DNA from: Thalassovita sp.
GTDB taxonomy: Bacteria; Pseudomonadota; Alphaproteobacteria; Rhodobacterales; Rhodobacteraceae
Assembly: GCA_029212905.1 (NCBI GenBank)
Contig: JARGPB010000005.1
Location: 124,001 to 188,000 of the forward strand
DNA length: 64,000 bases
Direction: 5' to 3'
Part shown: positions 8,451 to 18,106 of the stretch, piece by piece
Numbering within the stretch: the first letter of the stretch is position 1
Layout of the letters: each line of letters opens with the position of its first letter
The notes under the pieces: generated by a model
The model's input: only the letters and a program-made list of their open reading frames with translations
The model's database searches: none
What the model was told of the DNA's origin: nothing
Translations under genes and position numbers: made by a program

Positions 8451-10789
8451 TGAGCGTGAAAAAGATATTCGACAGCATGGAGTATGGCCCCGCCCCCGAA
8501 AGCGCGGCGGATGCGCTGGCGTGGCTTGTCGATCAGGGGGATCGGTTTGGGCATTTCATCGCTGGCGAGTTTACGGCTCCGGGCGATGGGTTCCTGTCCA
8601 AGAACCCCGCAAATAGCGAGACATTGGCCACGCTGACCCAAGCGACGCAGGAGGATGTGGATGCCGCGGTTGCTGCGGCGCGTGCGGCGCAATCCAAGTG
8701 GGAAAAACTGGGCGGTCGGGGGCGCGCCCGACATCTGTATGCGTTGGCCCGCCTGTTGCAGAAACACGCGCGGCTGTTTGCGGTTCTGGAAACGCTGGAC
8801 AATGGCAAACCGATCCGTGAGGCGCGCGATATTGATGTGCCCTTGGCCCAGAGGCATTTCTATTATCACGCAGGGCTGGCACAGCTGAGCGACGACGAAT
8901 TGCCAGAGCGCGCAGCGTTGGGCGTCTGTGGCCAGATCGTCCCGTGGAATTTCCCACTTTTGATGCTGGCGTGGAAGGTAGCTCCGGCACTGGCTGCGGG
9001 CAATACCGTGGTGCTGAAGCCAGCCGAATACACCTCGTTGACGGCGCTGTTATTTGCGGACATTTGCCGTCAGGCTGGCCTGCCCAAAGGGGTCGTGAAC
9101 ATTGTCACGGGTGACGGCCACGTCGGCGAGATGATCGTCAGGCATCCCGATATCGACAAGATCGCCTTTACTGGATCAACCGAAGTAGGGCGGCGGATTC
9201 GCACTGCTACGGCTGGCAGCGGCAAGGCTCTGTCGCTCGAACTGGGGGGAAAATCACCATATATCGTGTTTGATGATGCTGATCTGGATTCCGCCATCGA
9301 AGGTCTGGTGGACGCGATCTGGCTGAATCAGGGACAGGTCTGCTGTGCGGGGTCGCGCCTGTTGGTTCAAGAGGGCGTCGCCGAACAGTTCCACGACAAG
9401 CTCCGCGCCCGAATGCAGACGTTGCGGGTTGGCAATCCGATGGACAAGTGCATCGACGTGGGTGCCATTGTGGACCCTGTGCAGTTGCAGGCCATTTCAC
9501 AGATGGTGGACAGCAACACTGAGGGCGAATTATTCCGCGCGGACGCCCGGATACCCGTCGAAGGCTGTTTCTATCCCCCCACGCTCATCACTGGGCTGAC
9601 GCCGTCCTCGCGCCTGATGCAGGAAGAGATTTTCGGCCCGGTTCTGGTATCGGCCACGTTCCGCACCCCAGCCGAGGCTGTCTCGATGGCCAATAACACG
9701 CGCTATGGGTTGGCCGCGACCGTCTGGACGGAAAACGTGAACCTGGCGCTGGATATTGCGCCCAAACTGGCCGCTGGGGTGGTCTGGGTGAACGCCACCA
9801 ACCTGTTCGACGCCGCCGCCGGGTTTGGCGGCGTCCGCGAGAGCGGGTTTGGCCGCGAAGGCGGATGGGAGGGGCTGCGCGCCTACACCCGGCCTAAGGC
9901 CAAGACCAAGCCTCTGTCACCAGTCAAACCGCATGAGGGCAGCGGGGCAGCCAGCGGGCTGGACCGGACCCCGAAACTGTATATCGGGGGCAAGCAGGCC
10001 CGGCCAGATGGTGGATATTCGAAATCGGTCTATGCCAAGAACGGGAAACTTCTGGGGCAGGTTCCGATTGCCGGACGCAAAGACATCCGCAACGCAGTCG
10101 AGGCCGCCCGATCCGCAGCCGGTTGGAGCAAATCCTCGGCGCATCTGCGCGCGCAGATCCTGTATTACATCGCCGAGAACCTGAATGCCCGCGCCGAGGA
10201 ATTTGCCCACCGGATCGACAGCATGGTCGGCGGGCGCTCGGGCGCCAAAGAGGTCGAGGCCGCCATCAGCCGCCTGTTCACCTATGCCGCGTGGGCCGAC
10301 AAGTTCGACGGTGCTGTGAAATCTGTCCCGATCCGCGGCGTTGCACTGGCGATGCATGAACCTGTTGGGGTTGTCGCCGCGATCTGCCCTGACGAAGCCC
10401 CGCTGCTGGGATTGGTGTCCGTCATGGCCCCAGCCATCGCGATGGGGAACCGTGTCGTGCTGGCCGCAAGCGAGGCCTTCCCGCTGACGGCGACAGATTT
10501 TTATCAGGTTCTGGATACCTCGGACGTGCCGGCGGGCGTGGTGAACATTCTAACCGGTCCGCATTCCGAATTGGCCGGCACAATGGCCAGCCATATGGAT
10601 GTCGATACAGTTTGGAGCTTCTCTTCCTCGGATCTGTCGCAACAGATCGAGCACGCCAGCGCAGGCAACCTGAAACGCACCTGGGTCAACAACGGCCGTG
10701 CTCGGGACTGGTATACCACCGATGCCCACGCGTTTCTGGAGGCCGCAACAGAGGTCAAAACCATCTGGGTGCCCTACGGCGAGGGCTGA
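8450..10789 (+). CDS. Tandem aldehyde dehydrogenase (two modules in one chain)
   Basis: The 779-residue product holds two aldehyde dehydrogenase modules. The first (residues about 30-490) is complete, with the glutamate motif LELGGKSP and the cysteine motif GQVCCAGSR. The second (about 510-779) keeps the N-terminal cofactor fold (VPIRGVALAMHEPVGVVAAI) but ends before any catalytic cysteine region. A TTG at 8435 in the same frame is an alternative start with a weak AGGGAG upstream. Coupling with deoC suggests acetaldehyde as a substrate. The second module is probably structural. Confidence 0.85.
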   Translation: MSVKKIFDSMEYGPAPESAADALAWLVDQGDRFGHFIAGEFTAPGDGFLSKNPANSETLATLTQATQEDVDAAVAAARAAQSKWEKLGGRGRARHLYALARLLQKHARLFAVLETLDNGKPIREARDIDVPLAQRHFYYHAGLAQLSDDELPERAALGVCGQIVPWNFPLLMLAWKVAPALAAGNTVVLKPAEYTSLTALLFADICRQAGLPKGVVNIVTGDGHVGEMIVRHPDIDKIAFTGSTEVGRRIRTATAGSGKALSLELGGKSPYIVFDDADLDSAIEGLVDAIWLNQGQVCCAGSRLLVQEGVAEQFHDKLRARMQTLRVGNPMDKCIDVGAIVDPVQLQAISQMVDSNTEGELFRADARIPVEGCFYPPTLITGLTPSSRLMQEEIFGPVLVSATFRTPAEAVSMANNTRYGLAATVWTENVNLALDIAPKLAAGVVWVNATNLFDAAAGFGGVRESGFGREGGWEGLRAYTRPKAKTKPLSPVKPHEGSGAASGLDRTPKLYIGGKQARPDGGYSKSVYAKNGKLLGQVPIAGRKDIRNAVEAARSAAGWSKSSAHLRAQILYYIAENLNARAEEFAHRIDSMVGGRSGAKEVEAAISRLFTYAAWADKFDGAVKSVPIRGVALAMHEPVGVVAAICPDEAPLLGLVSVMAPAIAMGNRVVLAASEAFPLTATDFYQVLDTSDVPAGVVNILTGPHSELAGTMASHMDVDTVWSFSSSDLSQQIEHASAGNLKRTWVNNGRARDWYTTDAHAFLEAATEVKTIWVPYGEG

Positions 10790-10819
10790 GCGATTGCCAG
10801 CATACCAGCGGGCAATCGC
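10790..10819. terminator. Hairpin between convergent genes
   Basis: GCGATTGCC (10790-10798) and GGCAATCGC (10811-10819) form a perfect 9-bp stem with a 12-base loop, lying between the aldehyde dehydrogenase stop and the convergent VOC gene stop. It lacks a T-run on either side, so it may act as a bidirectional transcript 3'-end structure. Confidence 0.5.
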
Positions 10820-10828
10820 GAGGTCAGA

Positions 10829-11371
10829 TCAAACGTCCGACAGTTCCTTGGCGTGCATCCAATCGGCGTGTTTGGGGGCCTTTTTGGTTTTTGACCACTC
10901 CTCCAGCATATCCCATTTTACGCTGTCCAGACGGGCCAGCATTTCATCTTCGGCTGGATCCGGGCAAGCCAGTTCGACCCGGTGACCATTCGGATCAAAG
11001 AAGTAGATCGAATGAAAGATCGAGTGATCGGTCACGCCCAGAACCTCGACGCCTTTGGCCTCTAGGTGGTTCTTGAAGGCAACCAGCTCGTCGCGGTCTT
11101 TCACCTTGAACGCGATATGCTGTACCCAGACAGGGGTGTTCTCGTCACGGCCCATTTCTGGCTTGGTCGGCAGTTCAAAAAACGCCAGCACGTTGCCATT
11201 CCCGGCGTCGATAAAGACATGCATGTAGGGGTCGGGTTCGTGGGTCGAAGGCACATGGTCCTCGGCGATGGCCAGGATGAAATCCATGTTCAACATGTCC
11301 CGGTACCATTCTACGGTCTGCTTCGCATCCTTGCAGCGATAGGCGACATGGTGGATTTGTTCTATTTTCAT
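10829..11371 (-). CDS. VOC family (glyoxalase/dioxygenase superfamily) protein
   Basis: This 180-residue protein shows the vicinal-oxygen-chelate fold: an N-terminal IHHVAYRCKDAKQTVEWYRD half and a second half with WVQHIAFKVKDRDEL and a late FFDPNGHRVELA segment that carries a metal-ligand glutamate. Histidines near the starts of both halves and the late glutamate fit a metal site. Members include glyoxalases and extradiol dioxygenases; the substrate cannot be read from sequence. It stands alone, convergent with the aldehyde dehydrogenase gene, with a good GGAGAG ribosome site. Confidence 0.8.
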   Translation of the reverse strand: MKIEQIHHVAYRCKDAKQTVEWYRDMLNMDFILAIAEDHVPSTHEPDPYMHVFIDAGNGNVLAFFELPTKPEMGRDENTPVWVQHIAFKVKDRDELVAFKNHLEAKGVEVLGVTDHSIFHSIYFFDPNGHRVELACPDPAEDEMLARLDSVKWDMLEEWSKTKKAPKHADWMHAKELSDV

Positions 11372-11471
11372 GGGTCTCTCCTCTGGGTTCTGTCTGGTGT
11401 TGAAGAGGAGGTATTTGTTACATTTGTAACCATCAACGCATTTCAGCAGCCAATACAGGCGCGAAAGCAGA

Positions 11472-12581
11472 TTACAGAGGTTTCGTGCGGAACAGACGAA
11501 CCTTCAGCCCGCCATGAGCGACCGTTGGGCCATTGGGCAAAAACGGCAGTGCCGTCGCCTTTGCCAGCCCCGAATCCGACGTCACGATCCCAACGCGCCA
11601 ACCCTTGAAGCGCTCTTTCAGCACTGTGCCCAGCGATCCATAGAGCCCGAACAAGGGCTTCTTGTTCCCGATCCGCGCGCCATAGGGTGGGTTCAGGATA
11701 ATCAGCCCCGCAGGACCATCGGGCGGGGTAATCTCGCTGATCGGCTTCATTTCGAATTGGGTGTAAGCGGCGACACCTGCGCGTTCGGCATTGGCCGTGC
11801 TCATGCGGATGGCGCCGGCGTCCCTGTCGGAACCATAGAACAAGCCCTTCGGGGTCTGTGTCTGGCCTGCGGCCTTCATCTCGGCCCAGGCATCAGCCTC
11901 GAAACTGGCCAGCTGTTCAAACGCAAAACTGCGCGTGCGGCCGGGATACAGGCCCATGGCGATCTCGGCCGCCTCGATCGGAAAGGTGCCCGACCCGCAC
12001 ATTGGATCCAGCACTGGCTCGGTGCCAGTAAATCCGCATTCGCGCAGGAACATCGCAGCCATGTTTTCGCGCATAGGCGCCTTGTTCACCGCCTCTTTGT
12101 GGCCGCGTTTGTGCAGAGACTCGCCCGATGTGTCGATGCTGAAGGTGCATAGATTGTCGTCGATCCGGGTTTTCAGCACCATCGCCGCATCCGCAGAAAC
12201 GGAGATGCCAGCCGCGGTTAGCCCGCCTTCGATCCGTTGGGCAGCCGCCCCCGCATGATAGATTTTCGACCGTTTCGACGTGACCTCGACCCGGACGGGC
12301 ACATCGGTGCGCAACACGTCGGTCCATGGGAATTTCTTGCACCGCTTGTCCAGTTGCGCCAGATGAAACGCCCGAAAAGACCCGATCCGCGCCAACACCC
12401 GCGTTGCGCCCCGCAGCACCAAATTAGCGCGCCAGACATCACTCCAACCGCCCTGAATCGTCACCCCGCCGGGAATCAGTTCAGGCGAGGCAAACCCCGC
12501 TTCGACCACCTCTTGGTACAATGGCGCGTCAAGGCCGGGGGTGCCGACCAGGAAAATCTCAAATGGGGTGCTGTCTGTCAT
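11472..12581 (-). CDS. THUMP-domain class I RNA methyltransferase (RlmL-N type)
   Basis: This 369-residue protein has an N-terminal THUMP RNA-binding region (about 60-160) and a C-terminal Rossmann methyltransferase with the SAM motif LDPMCGSGTFPIEAA and the base-methylation motif LNPPYGARIG. This is the layout of the N-terminal half of RlmL, which makes m2G2445 in 23S rRNA, and of related stand-alone enzymes. It probably modifies rRNA. It is the last gene of a same-strand block with the M16 protease genes upstream. Confidence 0.85.
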   Translation of the reverse strand: MTDSTPFEIFLVGTPGLDAPLYQEVVEAGFASPELIPGGVTIQGGWSDVWRANLVLRGATRVLARIGSFRAFHLAQLDKRCKKFPWTDVLRTDVPVRVEVTSKRSKIYHAGAAAQRIEGGLTAAGISVSADAAMVLKTRIDDNLCTFSIDTSGESLHKRGHKEAVNKAPMRENMAAMFLRECGFTGTEPVLDPMCGSGTFPIEAAEIAMGLYPGRTRSFAFEQLASFEADAWAEMKAAGQTQTPKGLFYGSDRDAGAIRMSTANAERAGVAAYTQFEMKPISEITPPDGPAGLIILNPPYGARIGNKKPLFGLYGSLGTVLKERFKGWRVGIVTSDSGLAKATALPFLPNGPTVAHGGLKVRLFRTKPL

Positions 12582-12629
12582 GCGCCCGCTTTAGACCAGA
12601 AAAGCAGGCGCAGCGACAGGTTTCTTTGC

Positions 12630-13940
12630 TTAGTTCGCCGGCAGGCCCTGCGGCTGCCCCACCACCACAAAGGTCAGCGCAGCCGGGTCCAGCAGGCGTT
12701 TGGCAACGCGGCGCATGTCCTCCATCGTGACGGCATTCACCCGGTCGTTTCGCGTGGCCATATAGTCGATTGGCATTCCACTGGTTTGCATACCGACCAT
12801 GATTTTCGCAATCGTCGCATTCCCGTCGAACCGCAGGGGATAGGCCCCCGTCAGATAGGTCTTTGCATTGGCCAGATCGTCCTCGGTGACGCCAGTGGCC
12901 AGCAGTTTCTGCCATTCGCCGCGGATCACCTGAATTGCCTGCGCGATACGTTCGTTCCCCGATGCAACCGACCCCATCCACAGCGAGGCACCGTCCTTGT
13001 CCACCAGGTAGGAATAGACGCCATATGTCAGGCCGCGCTTTTCGCGCACTTCCTGCATCAGGCGGCTTTCGAAGGACCCGCCACCCAGAATCAGGTCCAG
13101 AATGTAGGCAGCAAAGAAATCCGGGTCTTCTTGCGCGATACCGGGTTGCGCAAACAGGGCCACGGATTGCGGGGTTTCAAATTCGGTCACATGAGTGCCG
13201 CCCGGAAAGTTCAGCTTGGCGGGGGCAGGCAATGCGGGGCCTTTGGCGGGCAGATCGCCCAGCACGGTATCCAACACGGCGGCCAGGTCCGCTGGGGTGA
13301 TGTCGCCCACGGCAGAGATATAGACCCGGTCCCGCGTCAGCGCATTCTGGTGGGCTACCAACAGATCCTCCCGTGTCAGCGCGGTGACGCTTGCGGTGCT
13401 ACCGCTTTGCGGGCGCGCATAGGGGTGATCGCCATAGATCAGCGTACGGAAAGATTGCGCGGCAATGTCGCGCGGATTTTTCTCGTCCGACAGAATTCCC
13501 GAAAGCACCTGTTGCCGCACCCGATCCACCGCATCCTGATCAAAGCGAGGCGCAATCAGGCTATCGCGCAGCAGGGCAATCGCCTGATCCCGATTTTCAG
13601 ACAGAAACCGGGCCGAGACGCTGACGAAATCATCCGACAGATCATAGGAAAACCCTGCGGCCAGCTCTTCGGTTGCGCGGGCGAAGCCACGCGAATCCAG
13701 ATCCGCCGCCCCCTCTTCCAGTAGGCCAACCATCAGATTCGTTGCGCCCGCGGCCTGGGGCGAATCCAGCCGCGCACCACCGCGAAACCGCAGTTCAAGC
13801 GCGGTGAAGGGAATCGAATGATCCTCGACCAGCCAGGCCGTTAACCCACCAGGCGAGGTCACTTCTTGGATTTGCACCTCGGCGCGGGCTGGAAGTGCTG
13901 CAATCAGCAGGACCATCGGCAAAATGAAACGTTTGATCAT
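12630..13940 (-). CDS. M16 family peptidase-like subunit, non-catalytic
   Basis: The product is 436 residues from ATG 13940 (MIKRFILPMVLLIAALPARA), which gives a clean signal peptide; the frame is open further upstream but that part lies inside the preceding gene. It has the M16 fold but the expected H-x-x-E-H zinc motif is replaced by NLMVGLLEEGAA, so it is likely the inactive partner of a periplasmic heterodimer. Its start overlaps the stop of the upstream M16 gene by four bases (ATGA), implying translational coupling. Confidence 0.88.
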   Translation of the reverse strand: MIKRFILPMVLLIAALPARAEVQIQEVTSPGGLTAWLVEDHSIPFTALELRFRGGARLDSPQAAGATNLMVGLLEEGAADLDSRGFARATEELAAGFSYDLSDDFVSVSARFLSENRDQAIALLRDSLIAPRFDQDAVDRVRQQVLSGILSDEKNPRDIAAQSFRTLIYGDHPYARPQSGSTASVTALTREDLLVAHQNALTRDRVYISAVGDITPADLAAVLDTVLGDLPAKGPALPAPAKLNFPGGTHVTEFETPQSVALFAQPGIAQEDPDFFAAYILDLILGGGSFESRLMQEVREKRGLTYGVYSYLVDKDGASLWMGSVASGNERIAQAIQVIRGEWQKLLATGVTEDDLANAKTYLTGAYPLRFDGNATIAKIMVGMQTSGMPIDYMATRNDRVNAVTMEDMRRVAKRLLDPAALTFVVVGQPQGLPAN

Positions 13941-15271
13941 TGGCCCAGTTCCTCGGTCATCAGCCAGCCGGTAACGGATTGCCGCCGGTCCAGTACGTTG
14001 CGCGCCGCAGACAGGACATCCTTGGCCGTCACGGCATCCAGAATGCCCGGCCATTCCTGCACGTCCTGTATCGTCAACCCTTGCGTCAATGCGCGGCCAT
14101 AGCGATTGGCCAGGCCCTCGGTATTGTCCAACGCATAGATTTCCGAGGCACGTATCTGCATTTTCACGCGCTCCAGCCTGTCGTCGTCAATTCCATTTTC
14201 AACCAACCCCGCCAGCACGTCGTCCAACGCGTCTTCGGCCTGTTGCAGCGTCACGCCGGGGGCCGGTACCACGACCAGATCAAAGGTCGAATCGTCCAGC
14301 GACCCGCCGCTGTAATAGGCCCCGGTAAAGATCGCCTTCTGCGTTTCATATTGCAGCTTTTCAGACAGGATCGAGGTTGTGCTACCGCCCAGAACCTCGG
14401 ACAGAATGACCAAGGCTGCGGCGTCCTGCTGCGCCCCGCTATCACGTTCAGGTGCCATATACGACCGGCTGACATAGGGCTGCGCCACGCGGGCGTCGCG
14501 GAAAATCAGACGGCGCTCGGCTGTCTGCGGGGGTTCGGCGCTGCGATAGCGTTCACTGGGCAGATCGGGGTTGGCCGGGATCGGGCCGTAGAATTGCTGC
14601 GCCAACGCAAGCACCTCATCGGGCTGCACGTCACCGGCCACCACCAGGATCGCGTTATTGGGGGAATAGTACGTGCCGTAATAAGATAGGGCATCCTCTA
14701 GGCTCAGCTCTTCCATCTCGTGTTTCCAGCCGATGATGGGCACACCGTAACGGTGGTTCAGATATTGCGTGGCGCTTTTCTGTTCACGAAACAGAGCCGA
14801 AGGATTGTTCTCCACGCGCATGTTGCGCTCTTCCAGGATCACGTCACGTTCTGTGACGATATCGGCCTCGGACAGGCGGAGATTTTTCATCCGGTCCGAT
14901 TCCATCCGCATCATCAGCGGCAGACGGTCCGCCGCAACACGTTGATAATAGGCTGTATAATCATAGCTGGTGAATGCGTTGTCCGCCCCGCCATTTTTTG
15001 CGACCGTCGCAGAGAACTCGCCCGGTTCCAGCGTGTCGGTGCCTTTGAACAGCAGGTGTTCCAGAAAATGCGCCACGCCCGACTGGCCCGGAGGTTCATC
15101 CGCCGAACCCGCGCGATACCAAACCATATGGACAACCACGGGCGCGCGATGATCCTCGATCACCACAACCTGCATTCCATTGTCCAATGTGAAATCGCTT
15201 ACCTTCTCGGCGGCCTTCAGCGGCGCCGACAGGGCCAGTGTCGCCACAAGGGCGGCAACGAAGCGGATCAT
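13937..15271 (-). CDS. M16 family zinc peptidase, catalytic subunit
   Basis: The 444-residue product starts at ATG 15271, which is 8 bases from AGGAG; the in-frame ATG at 15277 is too close to that site. A signal peptide (MIRFVAALVATLALSAPLKA) precedes an M16 domain with the catalytic H-F-L-E-H motif and a downstream glutamate region. It probably degrades peptides in the periplasm together with the coupled inactive subunit. The DUF3035 lipoprotein gene lies just upstream on the same strand. Confidence 0.9.
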   Translation of the reverse strand: MIRFVAALVATLALSAPLKAAEKVSDFTLDNGMQVVVIEDHRAPVVVHMVWYRAGSADEPPGQSGVAHFLEHLLFKGTDTLEPGEFSATVAKNGGADNAFTSYDYTAYYQRVAADRLPLMMRMESDRMKNLRLSEADIVTERDVILEERNMRVENNPSALFREQKSATQYLNHRYGVPIIGWKHEMEELSLEDALSYYGTYYSPNNAILVVAGDVQPDEVLALAQQFYGPIPANPDLPSERYRSAEPPQTAERRLIFRDARVAQPYVSRSYMAPERDSGAQQDAAALVILSEVLGGSTTSILSEKLQYETQKAIFTGAYYSGGSLDDSTFDLVVVPAPGVTLQQAEDALDDVLAGLVENGIDDDRLERVKMQIRASEIYALDNTEGLANRYGRALTQGLTIQDVQEWPGILDAVTAKDVLSAARNVLDRRQSVTGWLMTEELGQ

Positions 15272-15346
15272 AGGCATCTCTCCTGTTGTTTCCCAGCAAG
15301 ATACGCCCAGAGCCACAAGCTTCAAGCCCGCTAACGCGGATGTGAG

Positions 15347-15862
15347 TTATTGCCCTGACGGTGGGGCCGACGGGACATTTGCCCCTGCGGCCCGCCAGCG
15401 ATCTGCCTCGGCATAGGCATTCAGGCGCTGTTTCTTATAGGCCTGATTGTACCGGTCGATACGCGTAATGCGGATTTTGGTGAAACGGGACTGGCGCTTG
15501 CGGAACGCTTCGTCCTCGGTGGCCAATTCCGATCGGATCGCAGGGCTGACGCCATTTCGGCTGGCATAGCTAACCAGCGAAGATTCGCCAGCGGGCACAC
15601 CATTGGGCACCAATGCCGAGGCCCGCCCCCCCAGCGCAGCAACCGCATCGCCACGCGGGTTCTGATCGGTCAGGTTCGCCCCGCCAGGTGTCGGCGCGGG
15701 CAACGAGGAATAGTCATTAGGAGATTGCAGCTCTTTTCCGGGAATAACCGAGAACTCGTCCGGCCCCCCCGTAAACGAGCGCAAATCCCGCAAGCGGTTA
15801 TCTCCGCCACAGGCTGCCAATCCGACAAAAGCCACCAAGAATACTGCGCGCGACATCCGCAT
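15347..15862 (-). CDS. DUF3035 domain lipoprotein
   Basis: The 171-residue product starts at ATG 15862, five bases after GGAGGG. Its N-terminus (MRMSRAVFLVAFVGLAACGG) is a lipoprotein signal with the lipobox L-A-A-C. The body matches DUF3035 (PDEFSVIPGKELQSP), a family found mainly in Alphaproteobacteria and of unknown function. It sits between lspA, which processes lipoproteins, and the M16 protease pair, and is likely co-transcribed with them. Confidence 0.85.
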   Translation of the reverse strand: MRMSRAVFLVAFVGLAACGGDNRLRDLRSFTGGPDEFSVIPGKELQSPNDYSSLPAPTPGGANLTDQNPRGDAVAALGGRASALVPNGVPAGESSLVSYASRNGVSPAIRSELATEDEAFRKRQSRFTKIRITRIDRYNQAYKKQRLNAYAEADRWRAAGANVPSAPPSGQ

Positions 15863-15914
15863 CGCCACCCTCCAGTTCGTTCGACCCAAGCATTAGCCGA
15901 TCCAAACGCCCGCG

Positions 15915-16385
15915 TCACGGGTGCTTTTTGTTACCACCCCATAGGATAAGCCCGAATGCGCCGACAAAGATCGCAATATCCGCCACATTGAACGCATAGG
16001 GGTTTGAAATCCCACAGCAAGACATGTTCAGAAAGTCCGCGACCGCGCCATACAACAGCCTGTCCACGACATTTCCCAATGCCCCACCAACCAGCAACCC
16101 CGCTGAAACCATCCCGATCAGGCCCGGCGGGTCACGATACACCCAGCGCAGCACAGCGCCTGAAATCAGCAAAGCCACAGCAATCAGCATCCAGCGCGCC
16201 ACGTCGGACCCACTGGACATCAGTCCGAAATTCACACCGTAGTTCCACGCCATCCGCAGGTTCAGCAGAGGTGGGAAAACGTCAATTTCACCCAGGTTAC
16301 GCAGATCCAGAATGTGCACGACAAGATATTTGCTGGCCTGATCCAAAAGGAACGTCCAGAAACCTGCCCAGAAAACCTGCTTCAT
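15915..16385 (-). CDS. lspA: Lipoprotein signal peptidase (signal peptidase II)
   Basis: This 156-residue inner-membrane aspartyl protease removes signal peptides from lipoproteins. Four transmembrane segments are visible, with the two catalytic aspartate regions GNVVDRLLYGAVADFL and FNVADIAIFVG. Length and motif order are normal. It follows purH after an intergenic hairpin and precedes the DUF3035 lipoprotein gene, a likely client. Confidence 0.96.
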   Translation of the reverse strand: MKQVFWAGFWTFLLDQASKYLVVHILDLRNLGEIDVFPPLLNLRMAWNYGVNFGLMSSGSDVARWMLIAVALLISGAVLRWVYRDPPGLIGMVSAGLLVGGALGNVVDRLLYGAVADFLNMSCCGISNPYAFNVADIAIFVGAFGLILWGGNKKHP

Positions 16386-16442
16386 TTACTTGCCCTAATC
16401 TGCCCCGTGCCGGGCACGTTTTTCGCGCCTCGGAAATGAATT

Positions 16443-16472
16443 ATCCGGCGAGCTTAACTGAACTCGCCGGAT
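16443..16472 (-). terminator. Hairpin between purH and lspA
   Basis: ATCCGGCGAG and CTCGCCGGAT form a perfect 10-bp stem with a 10-base loop. On the minus strand it follows the purH stop and is succeeded by AATTCATTTCC, a weak T-rich tail, so it is a plausible (partial) terminator of purH. Confidence 0.55.
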
Positions 16473-16498
16473 TCGTGTAGATTGAAAAACAAGCGGCC

Positions 16499-18085
16499 TT
16501 AGTGGCGGAAATGGCGCATTCCGGTAAAGACCATGGCCAGACCACGTTCGTTGGCCGCGTCGATGACCTCTTGGTCGCGCATGGAGCCGCCCGGTTGGAT
16601 CAGCGCCGTTGCGCCAGCCTCGGCCGCGGTGATCAGACCATCAGCAAACGGGAAGAACGCGTCAGACGCCACGACCGAGCCTTGCGTCAGCGGGGCGTCC
16701 AGACCCATCGCTTCGGCCATATCCTCGGCTTTGCGAGCGGCGATGCGGGTACTGTCAACGCGGCTCATCTGGCCCGCGCCGACGCCAACGGTGGCACCGT
16801 CCTTGACGTAGATGATGGCGTTGGATTTGACGTGCTTTGCGACTTTCCAGGCGAACAGCAGGTCGGTCAGTTCCTGTTGGGTCGGCTGGCGCTCGGTCAC
16901 GACCTTCAGATCCTCCAGCGTGATCGCGCCGTTGTCCTTGCCCTGCACCAGGAAACCACCGGCGACCTGACGATAGGTGGTGATCACCGATTTCGGAGCG
17001 GGCAGCGCACCCGTTGTCAGCAGACGCAGGTTTTTCTTGGCGGCGAAGACGGCCTTGGCCTCGTCAGTGGCCTCAGGGGCGATGACAACCTCGGTAAAGA
17101 TCTTAGCGATCTCTTTGGCGGTGGCGCCGTCCAGCGTCTGGTTCAGCGCGATGATCCCGCCGAAAGCCGAGGTCCGGTCACAATCGAATGCACGACTGTA
17201 AGCCTCGGCCAGGGTCGCGCCACTGGCGACACCGCAAGGGTTGGCGTGTTTGATGATCGCACAGGCGGGCGCATCGGTGCCGAATTCGGCGACCAGTTCG
17301 AACGCCGCGTCGGTGTCGTTGATGTTGTTATAGGACAGCTCTTTGCCCTGATGCTGCTGCGCGGTGGAGACACCGGCGCGCACGCTGCCATCCTTGTAGA
17401 AAGCCGCCGACTGGTGCGGGTTTTCACCGTAACGCAGGGTCTGGGCCAGTTCGCCCGCAAAAACGCGACGGCGCGGTGTATCCTGACCGATGGCACCGGC
17501 CATCCAGGTCGAAACGGCAGCGTCATAGGCACCGGTGCGGGCATAGGCGATCTGGGCCATCTTCTGGCGGAAGCTGTAAGAGGTCTGGCCGTCATTGGCA
17601 TCCAGTTCACCCAGCAGCGCGCTATAATCTTCGACATCCACAACTGTGGTGACAAACCCGTGGTTTTTCGCGGCGGCGCGGATCATGGCGGGACCACCGA
17701 TGTCGATGTTCTCGATCATCTCGTTGTACTCGGCACCGCGGGCCAGGGCGGCCTCGAACGGGTAGAGGTTCACAACCAGCAGGTCGATGCCGCCGATATC
17801 GTGTTCATCCATGGCCGCAACGTGATCGGCATTGTCGCGCAACGCCAGCAGGCCGCCGTGGACCTTGGGATGCAGGGTTTTCACGCGACCATCCATCATT
17901 TCAGGAAAGCCGGTCACATCGGCAACATCGCGCACCTCTAGGCCCGCATCGCGCAGCGCCTTGGCCGAGCCGCCGGTCGACAGCAGCTCGACCCCGCGGG
18001 CGGCCAGAGCCTGTCCAAGGTCAATCAGGCCGGTCTTATCGGAAACGGAAATCAACGCGCGGCGCACGGGATAGAGGTTGGTCAT
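16499..18085 (-). CDS. purH: Bifunctional AICAR transformylase / IMP cyclohydrolase
   Basis: This 528-residue enzyme carries out the last two steps of purine synthesis. The N-terminal IMP cyclohydrolase domain (ALISVSDKTGL, then GGLLALRDNADH) is followed by the AICAR transformylase domain with the conserved IIKHANPCGVA segment and the C-terminal GSMRDQEVIDAA block. Length matches the family. It follows a heparinase-like gene by 21 bases on the same strand, an order common in Rhodobacteraceae. Confidence 0.97.
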   Translation of the reverse strand: MTNLYPVRRALISVSDKTGLIDLGQALAARGVELLSTGGSAKALRDAGLEVRDVADVTGFPEMMDGRVKTLHPKVHGGLLALRDNADHVAAMDEHDIGGIDLLVVNLYPFEAALARGAEYNEMIENIDIGGPAMIRAAAKNHGFVTTVVDVEDYSALLGELDANDGQTSYSFRQKMAQIAYARTGAYDAAVSTWMAGAIGQDTPRRRVFAGELAQTLRYGENPHQSAAFYKDGSVRAGVSTAQQHQGKELSYNNINDTDAAFELVAEFGTDAPACAIIKHANPCGVASGATLAEAYSRAFDCDRTSAFGGIIALNQTLDGATAKEIAKIFTEVVIAPEATDEAKAVFAAKKNLRLLTTGALPAPKSVITTYRQVAGGFLVQGKDNGAITLEDLKVVTERQPTQQELTDLLFAWKVAKHVKSNAIIYVKDGATVGVGAGQMSRVDSTRIAARKAEDMAEAMGLDAPLTQGSVVASDAFFPFADGLITAAEAGATALIQPGGSMRDQEVIDAANERGLAMVFTGMRHFRH

Positions 18086-18106
18086 GGGGCAGCTCTTTGT
18101 ATCTGT

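Noticed and set aside
16404..16420. Small plus-strand hairpin followed by TTTTT near lspA
   Set aside because: The stem (CGTGC/GCACG) is only five base pairs and the genes here run on the minus strand, so it is not a credible terminator.
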